A stretch of DNA of 9,089 bases from Treponema sp. Lineage in GTDB: Bacteria; Spirochaetota; Spirochaetia; Treponematales; Breznakiellaceae. Below, piece by piece: positions 1-7,022 of the stretch. The position numbers were made by a program, and so were the translations under genes. Below the pieces are notes generated by a model. The model saw nothing but the letters and a program-made list of their open reading frames with translations, made no database searches and was not told where the DNA came from. The stretch covers positions 1 through 9,089 of the forward strand of contig JAITAW010000006.1 of NCBI GenBank assembly GCA_031283905.1, read 5' to 3'. Each line of letters starts with the position of its first letter. Positions within the stretch are counted from its first letter, which is position 1.

Positions 1-1336
1 AGGCATGGCACACCAACGGATTAAGCCTGATCGCCTTGCCTTCAACCAGCACCGGCTCAAAAGCCTGAATGCCAAGCCGGTGTAACGTAGGAGCGCGGTT
101 CAATAGTACGGGATGCTCCTTCACTACATCATCAAGGATTGCGAACACCTCCGGTGTCTCCTGTTCAACCAGTAGTTTCGCCTTGTTGATATTGTACACA
201 ACGCCTCTGTCCTTGAGGCGCTTCATAATAAAGGGCTTGAAAAGTTCAAGCGCCATCTTCGTGGGAAGCCCGCACTGCCACATTTTGAGATCGGGACCAA
301 CCGTGATGACCGAACGCCCGGAATAGTCCACACGCTTTCCAAGCAGGTTCTGGCGGAACCGCCCTTGTTTGCCTTTGAGCATGTCGGAAATGGATTTAAG
401 CGGCCTGTTGGATGCGCCCTTTACCACCCGCTTCTTTTTGGAATTGTCGAACAGGGCGTCAACTGCCTCTTGAAGCATACGCTTCTCGTTGCGGATGATG
501 ATGTCAGGCGCATTCAACGCCATAAGCCTGCGAAGCCGGTTGTTGCGGTTGATGACGCGGCGGTACAGATCGTTCAAATCCGAGGTCGCAAACCGCCCTC
601 CGTCAAGCTGTACCATAGGGCGAAGTTCCGGTGGAATAATCGGTATCACATCAAGGATCATCCATTCGGGTTTGTTGTTTGAATTGCGGAAATTCTCAAC
701 TATCTCGATGCGTTTCAGAAGCCGCTTGTCTGATTTGGAGCCTTTCTCGATCATCTTTGCGCGGAGTTCAACGGCCATAGCGTCCAAATCAAGACTTTCA
801 AGCAGAGTTCGGATGGCGTCAGCACCCATGCCGGCGGTAAAGCCGCCACCGTAGTGATCCTGCGCTTCAGCGTACTCATCTTCCGCCAGCGTCTGCATCT
901 TTTTGAGATCGGTATCACCCGGATCTATCACCATGTACTTCTCGTAGTACAGTACGGCACGAAGCGCCGCCATCGGCATATCAAGGAGAAGCCCCATACG
1001 GGATGGCACGGAACGGTAGTACCAAATGTGGGATACCGGAGCCGCAAGCTCAATATGCCCCATGCGTTCACGCCGCACCTTGAAGTGCGTCACTTCAACG
1101 CCGCACCGGTCGCAGATCACGCCCTTGTAGCGAATTGATTTGAACTTTCCACAGTAACACTCCCATTCTTTGGTAGTGCCGAAGATGCGCTCACAGAAAA
1201 GTCCATCCTTTTCCGGCCTCAACGTCCGATAATTTATGGTTTCGGGTTTTTTCACTTCCCCGTACGACCACTCCCTGATCATATCAGGCGATGCGAGTTG
1301 AATTTTAATTGAATTAAAGTCCTGTATGTCTCTCAT
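1..1336 (-). CDS. rpoC: RNA polymerase beta' subunit, N-terminal part (cut by window edge)
   Basis: This is the largest RNA polymerase subunit, which forms half of the active-site cleft with beta. Only the first 445 codons are present; the frame is open to base 1. The start is an ATG at 1336 with AAGGAG seven bases upstream. The translation opens MRDIQDFNSIKIQLASPDMI, the usual beta' beginning. Cys60, Cys62, Cys75 and Cys78 (CYC...CDRC) form the N-terminal zinc site. Further on are the GHIELAAPVSHIWYYRSVPS block, the IIPPELRPMVQLDGGRFATSDLN block, and GKRVDYSGRSVITVGP in the lid/switch area at about residues 330-350. The window ends at NPLVCHA, which in this family lies just before the catalytic NADFDGD motif, so the Mg-binding aspartates are outside the window. 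The gene lies 96 bases downstream of rpoB in the same operon. No frameshift was seen in the part present. Identity is certain. Confidence 0.98.
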   Translation of the reverse strand, partial: MRDIQDFNSIKIQLASPDMIREWSYGEVKKPETINYRTLRPEKDGLFCERIFGTTKEWECYCGKFKSIRYKGVICDRCGVEVTHFKVRRERMGHIELAAPVSHIWYYRSVPSRMGLLLDMPMAALRAVLYYEKYMVIDPGDTDLKKMQTLAEDEYAEAQDHYGGGFTAGMGADAIRTLLESLDLDAMAVELRAKMIEKGSKSDKRLLKRIEIVENFRNSNNKPEWMILDVIPIIPPELRPMVQLDGGRFATSDLNDLYRRVINRNNRLRRLMALNAPDIIIRNEKRMLQEAVDALFDNSKKKRVVKGASNRPLKSISDMLKGKQGRFRQNLLGKRVDYSGRSVITVGPDLKMWQCGLPTKMALELFKPFIMKRLKDRGVVYNINKAKLLVEQETPEVFAILDDVVKEHPVLLNRAPTLHRLGIQAFEPVLVEGKAIRLNPLVCHA

Positions 1337-1432
1337 GGCACGTCTCCTTCTTTCACATTCTATAGCCGCTATCATTTCAAGACTGCGCGGCTACGCATAG
1401 CTTTACCCGTTCACGCCGATGTACGGATTGAA
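1337..1432 (-). promoter_or_regulatory. rpoB-rpoC gap with a hairpin and the rpoC ribosome binding site
   Basis: This 96-base spacer carries a 7-bp inverted repeat in the transcribed strand, TAGCCGC (1387-1393) and GCGGCTA (1363-1369), with a 17-base loop. A smaller competing hairpin, GCTA-TGCG-TAGC (1390-1401), shares its 5' arm, so the two cannot form together. No U-tract follows, so this is not an intrinsic terminator. The rpoC Shine-Dalgarno AAGGAG lies further downstream. The hairpin may be a processing or stability element; that is inference. Confidence 0.45.
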
Positions 1433-4400
1433 TCACCCATTTTTTACTCCGCTCTTGTTAATTATGTCTTCATCCTTTTCGGTAAGCGGAATCTGCTTCT
1501 CTTTATCGTCATAAATAGTCAAATCCATGCCAAGCCCGCGAAGCTCCTGCACGAGCACGTTAAAAGATTCAGGGATACCGGCGGTGGTGGAAGGCTCTCC
1601 CTTGACAATGGCTTCGTACACCTTGGAACGTCCGGTCATATCATCCGACTTGATGGTGAGAAGTTCCTGCAACGTGTTTGCCGCGCCATAGGCTTCCAAC
1701 GCCCAGACCTCCATTTCACCGAGACGTTGCCCGCCGAACTGGGCTTTACCGCCAAGCGGTTGCTGGGTGACAAGCGAGTAAGGACCTGTGGAACGGGCGT
1801 GCATCTTATCATCGACAAGGTGGTGCAGCTTGAGAAAGTAGATCACACCGCAGAAAATCGGGTGAACAAACGGCTCTCCCGTACGCCCATCGCGCAAAAA
1901 GGTCTTGGCGCGAAGAGTTTCGTCCGCGTTGCATACGCCCGCATCCTTCAGTTTTTCGCGGATCTGTTCGGCGGTCGGGGATTGGAACACCGGAGCGGAA
2001 TACCATTCATTCAAGGCAAGTCCAGCCCAGCCAAGCTCCGTTTCCAAAAGCTGTCCAATATTCATGCGGGACGGTACGCCGAGCGGAGTAAGGCATAGAT
2101 CGAGCGGCGTACCGTCTTCCATATACGGCATGTCCTCTTCCGGCAGGATTCGGGCCACGACGCCCTTGTTGCCGTGACGTCCCGCCATTTTGTCACCTTC
2201 ACGTAACTTACGCTTCACGGCGACCAGCGCCTTCACCACTTCATTGACTCCCGGATTAAGATCATCGCCCGTGGTTCGCTTGAGGCGCTGTATTTCAATA
2301 ATGGTACCTTCGATCCCATGCGGTACACGCAGGGACGTATCCCGTACATCCTTGGCTTTTTCGCCAAAGATCGAGTTGAGGAGTTTGAATTCCGGCGTGG
2401 TTTCTGTTTCGCTTTTGGGCGTTACCTTGCCCACAAGAATATCGCCCGCCCGAACCTTCGCGCCCACTACGATGATGCCTTCCGCGTCAAGGTAGTCCAA
2501 ACTTTTTTCGCTTGTATTTGGTATATCGCGGGTGATTTTTTCAGGCCCCAGTTTGGTCTCCCTGATTTCAGTCATAAATTCTTTTATATGAATGGAGGTG
2601 AACATGTCTTCCTTCACCACACGCTGGGAAATGAGGATCGAGTCTTCGTAATTATATCCGTTCCACGGCATAAATCCCACCAGTACATTCCGTCCCAAGG
2701 CAAGCTCCCCGTTCTGGGTTGCGGGACCGTCGGCTATCACCTGCCCCTTCTCCACATGGTCGCCAACTTTCACAATGGGACGCTGGTTGTAACACGTATC
2801 CTGATTCGTCCGCTGGTACTTGATGAGTTTATACGCATCAAGCCCTTGTTCCATCGTTTCCGCAAATTTTTCATCGCCGCCGTTGTCATCGAGGCTGATC
2901 GTAATCTCATCGGAGGTTACCCGAATCGCCGTACCGGAACGCCGCGCCTTGATAAGCACCCCTGAATCATAGGCGCACTTGGCTTCCATACCGGTTCCCA
3001 CAATGGGCGCCTCTGGAAACACCAGCGGTACCGCCTGACGCTGCATATTGGAACCCATGAGCGCACGGTTCGCATCGTCATGTTCAAGAAAGGGAATAAG
3101 CGAAGCCGACACCGAGATGATCTGTTTGGGCGATACGTCCATATACTGAATTTCCTGAGGACTCCTCGTTGTATAATCGCCCTGCCTACGGCATGAAACT
3201 TGAACATCCGCAAAAGAATTATCCGCGTTCAGTTTCGCCGACGCTTGAGCAATGTAGTATCTGTCCTCGTCCATAGCGGAAAGGTACTCCACTGCAGTTG
3301 TGGCGATGCCGTGGTACACCTTCCGGTACGGAGATTCAAGAAAGCCGTACTCGTTCACGCGGGTATAGTTCGCCAAAGACACAATAAGACCGATGTTCGG
3401 ACCTTCCGGAGTCTCTATGGGACACATTCTACCGTAATGCGTGTAATGTACATCGCGCACCTCAAATCCGGCGCGGTCGCGACTCAAACCTCCGGGCCCC
3501 AATGCATTGAGGCGGCGTTTATGAGTCAATTCCGCAAGCGGATTCACCTGATCCATGAACTGAGAAAGCTGGCTTGAACCGAAGAATTCTTTTATGGCCG
3601 CCACAATCGGTTTTATGGAGATGAGGTCTTGCGGTTTAATGGTATCGACCTCTTTAAGACTCATGCGATCTTTTACGATGCGTTCCATGCGACTGAACGC
3701 GGTTTTCATCACATTCGCCATGAGTTCGCCCACGGAGCGAACACGGCGGTTACCCATGTGATCAATATCGTCTATATTTTCATCGCCGATGTACACCTTG
3801 ATAAGGAATTTCACCGTGGCGATAATATCGCTCTTGGTCAACGTAAATTCCGTGTCCGGCGTATCAAGATCGAATTTCTTGTTGAGCTTGTACCGTCCAA
3901 CTTTGCCCAGATTGTAGCGACGGCTAGTAAAGAACATATTCATCAGGTCTTTCTCGGCGGCTTCCACAGTGATGGAATCACCGGGCATAATCACCGAGTA
4001 CACCGCGTTGATGGCGTCTTCTTTGGAAGGCTCGTCAACACCCGGCCCGTTCGAGGTGAGAAACTTGATTTCTTCCCGCTCAAAACAGTTGAGAAGCATG
4101 GGTGAATTGAGCGATCCTTCGGCGTCAAAGTTTATCACTTCGATAGCAGTAACGCCGTTTGCGAGGAATTCATCAACATTGTGCGGATGCATCTTTTCGC
4201 CCGCACGGTACAGTTTTTTTTTTCCGTCAATCGCGTCTTCACCTTCCGCCGCGATCCACACGGATGAGGCGAGTGCGTGCGCATTGATCTTTTCCCGCGT
4301 CTCGCGGTCATCGTTTATCTCTATGGTTTCAGTTTTATAAAAAGCCCTAATGATCTCTTCACGCGTTTGAAACCCAAGCGCGCGAAGAAAAATGGTGCAT

Positions 4401-5005
4401 AAAATCCTTTTTTTACGGTCGATCTTGGCGTAAATCAGATCTTTTTTCTGATCGATCTCAAATTCCAGCCACGAACCGCGATACGGAATGATGCGCGATG
4501 AGAAAACGCCCTTTTCATGGCTGAAAATGACGCCCGGCGAACGGTGAATTTGACTTACAACCACCCGTTCCGCTCCGTTTATGATGAAGGTTCCCCGCTC
4601 GGTCATAATGGGAATATCGCCCATGTAAATATCTTTCTGCCGGATTTCACCGGTCTGTTGAAAAATAAGGATCATGCGGGCTTTAAGCGGCAGGGCGTAC
4701 GTCAAACCTTTTTGCCTGCACTCCTGCTCAGTGAATTTAACCTCGTCTTCATCAAGGGTATAATGTTCATATTCTAAAACAGTTTCCCCATTTTGGCTTT
4801 CGATGGGAAATGTCATTCTAAAGACTTCCTCAAGTCCCTGATTTTCAAGGGGTTCATGGTTTTTTAATTTTTCCCTTTGCAAAAAACGTTCATAAGAACA
4901 AAGCTGAATGTCGATTAAATCCGGCATGGTCATTACATCTTTTGAATCTACGCCGTTTTCAATATCTTTTCCAATAAGCCGTCTGTCTTTGTCTCTTGTA
5001 ACCAC
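1433..5005 (-). CDS. rpoB: DNA-directed RNA polymerase subunit beta
   Basis: RpoB is the second-largest RNA polymerase subunit and the target of rifampicin. I prefer the GTG start at 5005 (1190 aa) because AGGAGGG sits directly before it (5010-5016) and about 27 residues then precede the conserved PDLIDIQL, as is normal. An in-frame ATG at 5068 gives 1211 aa but has no clear Shine-Dalgarno and lies inside a hairpin. A GTG at 5056 is a third option. Residue numbers here count from 5068. Landmarks are RGTFIINGAERVVVSQIHRSPG (158-179), the rifampicin cluster SSQLSQFMDQVNPLAELTHKRR (498-519), RMCPIETPEGPNIGLI (547-562), FMPWNGYNYEDSIL (799-812), the active-site segment REGDKMAGRHGNKGV (956-970), and the C-terminal clamp segment GGKAQFGGQRLGEMEVWALEAYGA (1106-1129). 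The large lineage insertions of proteobacterial beta are absent. Asn521 replaces E. coli Ser531. An A10 tract encodes part of DGKKKL. Identity is certain; the start is less so. Confidence 0.97.
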   Translation of the reverse strand: MVTRDKDRRLIGKDIENGVDSKDVMTMPDLIDIQLCSYERFLQREKLKNHEPLENQGLEEVFRMTFPIESQNGETVLEYEHYTLDEDEVKFTEQECRQKGLTYALPLKARMILIFQQTGEIRQKDIYMGDIPIMTERGTFIINGAERVVVSQIHRSPGVIFSHEKGVFSSRIIPYRGSWLEFEIDQKKDLIYAKIDRKKRILCTIFLRALGFQTREEIIRAFYKTETIEINDDRETREKINAHALASSVWIAAEGEDAIDGKKKLYRAGEKMHPHNVDEFLANGVTAIEVINFDAEGSLNSPMLLNCFEREEIKFLTSNGPGVDEPSKEDAINAVYSVIMPGDSITVEAAEKDLMNMFFTSRRYNLGKVGRYKLNKKFDLDTPDTEFTLTKSDIIATVKFLIKVYIGDENIDDIDHMGNRRVRSVGELMANVMKTAFSRMERIVKDRMSLKEVDTIKPQDLISIKPIVAAIKEFFGSSQLSQFMDQVNPLAELTHKRRLNALGPGGLSRDRAGFEVRDVHYTHYGRMCPIETPEGPNIGLIVSLANYTRVNEYGFLESPYRKVYHGIATTAVEYLSAMDEDRYYIAQASAKLNADNSFADVQVSCRRQGDYTTRSPQEIQYMDVSPKQIISVSASLIPFLEHDDANRALMGSNMQRQAVPLVFPEAPIVGTGMEAKCAYDSGVLIKARRSGTAIRVTSDEITISLDDNGGDEKFAETMEQGLDAYKLIKYQRTNQDTCYNQRPIVKVGDHVEKGQVIADGPATQNGELALGRNVLVGFMPWNGYNYEDSILISQRVVKEDMFTSIHIKEFMTEIRETKLGPEKITRDIPNTSEKSLDYLDAEGIIVVGAKVRAGDILVGKVTPKSETETTPEFKLLNSIFGEKAKDVRDTSLRVPHGIEGTIIEIQRLKRTTGDDLNPGVNEVVKALVAVKRKLREGDKMAGRHGNKGVVARILPEEDMPYMEDGTPLDLCLTPLGVPSRMNIGQLLETELGWAGLALNEWYSAPVFQSPTAEQIREKLKDAGVCNADETLRAKTFLRDGRTGEPFVHPIFCGVIYFLKLHHLVDDKMHARSTGPYSLVTQQPLGGKAQFGGQRLGEMEVWALEAYGAANTLQELLTIKSDDMTGRSKVYEAIVKGEPSTTAGIPESFNVLVQELRGLGMDLTIYDDKEKQIPLTEKDEDIINKSGVKNG

Positions 5006-5009
5006 GAAA

Positions 5010-5016
5010 CCCTCCT
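5010..5016 (-). promoter_or_regulatory. Shine-Dalgarno deciding the preferred rpoB start
   Basis: The transcribed strand reads AGGAGGG TTTC GTG, so the AGGAGG core is five bases from the GTG at 5003-5005. This is the strongest ribosome binding site near the rpoB 5' end that is not buried in a hairpin. A second one, GGAGG (5062-5066) five bases before GTG at 5054-5056, is in the same frame but lies within the 15-bp hairpin at 5055-5102. Confidence 0.6.
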
Positions 5017-5054
5017 GAATTATTGCGTTTATATTCTTAAATAGAGAACCTTCC

Positions 5055-5102
5055 ACAAGTTCCTCCATTCATCCGCAGGCGCGGGTAAATGGAGGAACTT
5101 GT
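5055..5102 (-). repeat. 15-bp perfect hairpin just upstream of (or over) the rpoB start
   Basis: In the plus strand, ACAAGTTCCTCCATT (5055-5069) and AATGGAGGAACTTGT (5088-5102) are perfect inverted repeats of 15 bases with an 18-base loop. The loop can add a 4-bp CCGC/GCGG pair (5073-5076 with 5081-5084). In the mRNA this gives a long, nearly continuous stem. It contains the ATG at 5068 and a GGAGG Shine-Dalgarno paired to UUCCUCC. The bases after it are GGAAGGUUCUC, not a U-run, so it is not an intrinsic terminator. Plausible roles are an RNase III-type processing site between rplL and rpoB, or a translational gate. The structure is seen directly; the role is inferred. Confidence 0.7.
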
Positions 5103-5306
5103 TAATAGAACAAGGCGGTAAAAACATCCTTCCTTACCTTACAACGGAAGCATCACAATCCCACCCAGCGAAGAACTACTCATTAGTCCTTCAGTATGCA
5201 TACAGAATCATCAGGTCATTTTTACCGCCCCGCATCTTGTCCAACAACACGCCGCGCGTCTGTCAGCCATTACAGCGTTATCAGCGCAGTCCGCTTATTG
5301 AACCGT
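5103..5306 (-). promoter_or_regulatory. Structured rplL-rpoB intergenic leader
   Basis: No gene is seen in this stretch. It holds a long-range 11-bp perfect inverted repeat, GGCGGTAAAAA (5114-5124) and TTTTTACCGCC (5219-5229), 94 bases apart. Inside it are a 9-bp hairpin with one G-U pair (5170-5178 with 5184-5192, 5-base loop), a 5-bp CTTCC/GGAAG stem (5129-5133 with 5146-5150), and the 10-base palindrome GTATGCATAC (5194-5203). A further stem, CUUGUU/AACAAG (5109-5114 with 5098-5103), competes with the 15-bp hairpin downstream. In E. coli the equivalent gap holds an attenuator and an RNase III site, so a control or processing element is expected here. I found no convincing promoter. Confidence 0.6.
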
Positions 5307-5696
5307 TTACTGAATCTCCACAGTGCCGCCTGCGGCGGTAACGGACTCTTTGATCTTCGCGGCATCTTCTTTAGAAACGCCTTCTTTCAGAGGCTTGGGA
5401 GCGCCCTCAACCAGTTCTTTGGCTTCTTTAAGCCCAAGACCGGTAAGGCTACGGACTTCCTTGATGACCGCGATTTTCTTGGAGTCGTCAAACGCCTTGA
5501 GGATGACGTTGAATTCTGTTTTCTCTTCTTCTACGGCGGCCTCCGCGCCGGGAGCCGCGCCAACCGCCGCAATTGCTACGGGAGCCGCTGCGGAAACGCC
5601 GAATTTCTCTTCCATTTTTTTGACCAGTTCCGAAACTTCAAGAATGGTCATAGTCGCAATAGCATCCAAAATTTGATCTGCTGTAAGTTCTGCCAT
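5307..5696 (-). CDS. rplL: 50S ribosomal protein L7/L12
   Basis: L7/L12 forms the mobile, multi-copy stalk that recruits and activates translation GTPases on the large subunit. The protein has 129 residues, close to the usual length of about 120-130. Residues 1-33 (ELTADQILDAIATMTILEVSELVKKMEEKFG) are the dimerisation domain that docks on L10. Residues about 34-57 are the Ala/Gly/Pro/Val-rich flexible hinge, ending in the acidic EEE stretch. Residues about 58-129 are the globular factor-binding domain, with the signature KKIAVIKEVRSLTGLGLKEAK and the terminal AAGGTVEIQ. The start is the ATG at 5696, with AGGAGA eight bases upstream. A 109-base gap from rplJ may allow expression above that of L10, as the stalk stoichiometry needs. 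Identity is certain. Confidence 0.98.
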   Translation of the reverse strand: MAELTADQILDAIATMTILEVSELVKKMEEKFGVSAAAPVAIAAVGAAPGAEAAVEEEKTEFNVILKAFDDSKKIAVIKEVRSLTGLGLKEAKELVEGAPKPLKEGVSKEDAAKIKESVTAAGGTVEIQ

Positions 5697-5805
5697 ATTA
5701 TCTTCTCCTAAAATAAAATATGTTATCTATACAGATACACTTATAATAACTTATAATGAACCGACAGGAACGGCAGTAACGAAGCCTGACGGTTTACAAA
5801 CGGGT
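5697..5805 (-). promoter_or_regulatory. rplJ-rplL gap with hairpin and AT-rich direct repeat
   Basis: Reading in the direction of transcription, a 10-base stem with one T-T mismatch comes first (5785-5794 with 5759-5768; AACCGTCAGG against CCTGTCGGTT, 16-base loop). It is followed by a tandem direct repeat, ATTATAAGT-T-ATTATAAGT (5739-5757), a small TATCT-GTAT-AGATA dyad, and the rplL Shine-Dalgarno AGGAGA. The repeats resemble -10 boxes, but no good -35 element is correctly spaced. The stretch after the stem is AT-rich without being a U-tract. It could be a weak attenuator, a processing site or an internal promoter for rplL; the sequence does not decide. Confidence 0.4.
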
Positions 5806-6345
5806 TTACCCTTCCGCCTTCTTGTCTCCGGCAACTTTAATCGTCCGCACGAGACGCGCATTGACATCGTTGAGGGCGGCCGCGAGATTGCGGATGGGTC
5901 CATTCATGCAGGACATAAGCATGGAGACAAGCTGCAATTTGCCCGGCAGTTTGGAAAAGACGTCCACTTGTTGAGCGGTGTACACCGACTTTCCAATAAG
6001 ACCGCCCTTTATCTTGAGATGCGGCGCTTCTTTGGTGAAGTCAAGGAGGGCTTTCGCCACCTCATTTGAATCCTTGGGCGCAATGGCAACCGCCGTAGGC
6101 CCTGTAAGATAGGACGACACATCGGGCAATGAGAGCCGCTCAAACGCGATGCGGGCAAAATTGTTCTTCACGACCTTGAAAGTCGCTTCCTTACCTGTAA
6201 GCCGCTTTCGAAGATTGGTTATCTGCTCCACGGTAAGACCTCGATAGTCAGTGAAAATAAAGTCGGGCGCGATGCCGAAGGTTTCTTTCAGTTCATTTAT
6301 CGCCGCAACTTTCGCCGGCTGTTCTTTTTTCGCAACAATAGCCAT
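5806..6345 (-). CDS. rplJ: 50S ribosomal protein L10
   Basis: L10 anchors L7/L12 dimers to the ribosome and, in many bacteria, represses its own mRNA as an L10-L12 complex. The 179 residues are a normal family length. The globular N-terminal part shows FTDYRGLTVEQITNLRKRL (31-49), KVVKNNFARIAF (57-68) and TGPTAVAIA (81-89). Residues about 135-175 are the C-terminal helix that carries the L7/L12 dimers. The start ATG at 6345 overlaps the rplA stop by one base (TAATG). Its Shine-Dalgarno AAGGAGG falls within the last codons of rplA, which suggests translational coupling. There is therefore no space for the usual L10-binding leader immediately upstream of this gene. Identity is certain. Confidence 0.97.
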   Translation of the reverse strand: MAIVAKKEQPAKVAAINELKETFGIAPDFIFTDYRGLTVEQITNLRKRLTGKEATFKVVKNNFARIAFERLSLPDVSSYLTGPTAVAIAPKDSNEVAKALLDFTKEAPHLKIKGGLIGKSVYTAQQVDVFSKLPGKLQLVSMLMSCMNGPIRNLAAALNDVNARLVRTIKVAGDKKAEG

Positions 6346-7022
6346 TATTCCTCCTTAATAGAAATCCACACGCCTGGCCCCATGGTTGACGCGACCGAAA
6401 GGGACAGAATAAAATCACCCTTCGCATCGGCGGGCTTTTTCCGCTTGATCTCCGTGACAACGGTTTTCGTGTTTTCCGTCAGTTTGTCGCTGTCCATGCT
6501 CACTTTGCCGATGGCAAGGTGAACAACGCCGGTCTTGTCCGCGCGGAATTCGGTGCGTCCCTTTTTAAGCTCCGCGAGCGCTCCTTTGAGATCAAACGTG
6601 ACGGTTCCGGTCTTGGGATTAGGCATAAGCCCGCGACGTCCCAATACCATACCGAGCTTGCCGACATCTTTCATCATGTCCGGCGTGGCAACCGCGACAT
6701 CAAAATCAAGCCAGCCACCCTTCACCTTTTCGATAAGGTCATCAGCGCCGACATAAGATGCGCCCGCTTCCTTCGCCTCGGTTTCCTTTTCGGGCTTGCA
6801 GAATACCAACACCCGCTTTTCAGCCTTAAACTGATGGGGAAGCACCACTGTATCGCGCACAGACTGACTTTTTTTCAGCCGGAGCTTTACCGAGAGATCG
6901 ATGGTCTCGTCAAACGCGGCGAACGCCATTGTCTTAACCAGATCAAAGGCGGCTTTCACTTCGTAAATTGCCAAAGGATCGTATTTCTTGACCGCCTCGC
7001 GGTATTTTTTGCCGTGCTTCAT
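6345..7022 (-). CDS. rplA: 50S ribosomal protein L1
   Basis: L1 forms the mobile L1 stalk that helps release deacylated tRNA from the E site; in E. coli it also represses the rplK-rplA mRNA. The 225 residues match the family (about 230). Landmarks are the opening KHGKKYREA, LRLKKSQSVRDTVVLPH (48-63), VGADDLIEKV (91-100), the interdomain signature MVLGRRGLMPNPKTGTV (125-141), KKGRTEFRADKTGVVHLAIGKVSM (153-176) and the C-terminal STMGPGVWI (212-220). The ATG at 7022 overlaps the rplK stop as ATGA. A GGTGGAG stretch only two bases upstream suggests the start depends partly on coupling to rplK. The stop overlaps the rplJ start by one base. Identity is certain. Confidence 0.97.
   Translation of the reverse strand: MKHGKKYREAVKKYDPLAIYEVKAAFDLVKTMAFAAFDETIDLSVKLRLKKSQSVRDTVVLPHQFKAEKRVLVFCKPEKETEAKEAGASYVGADDLIEKVKGGWLDFDVAVATPDMMKDVGKLGMVLGRRGLMPNPKTGTVTFDLKGALAELKKGRTEFRADKTGVVHLAIGKVSMDSDKLTENTKTVVTEIKRKKPADAKGDFILSLSVASTMGPGVWISIKEE

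Noticed and set aside
69..1138. Several plus-strand open frames opposite rpoC
   Set aside because: They are shadows of a strongly conserved minus-strand rpoC reading; their translations look like no known protein and have no convincing ribosome binding sites.
5055..5102. Intrinsic terminator between rplL and rpoB
   Set aside because: The stem is strong but is followed by GGAAGGUUCUC rather than a U-tract, and essential rpoB and rpoC lie downstream.
5099..5711. Plus-strand frames in the rplL-rpoB gap and over rplL
   Set aside because: They run through inverted repeats and antisense to L7/L12, and the translations lack any domain character.
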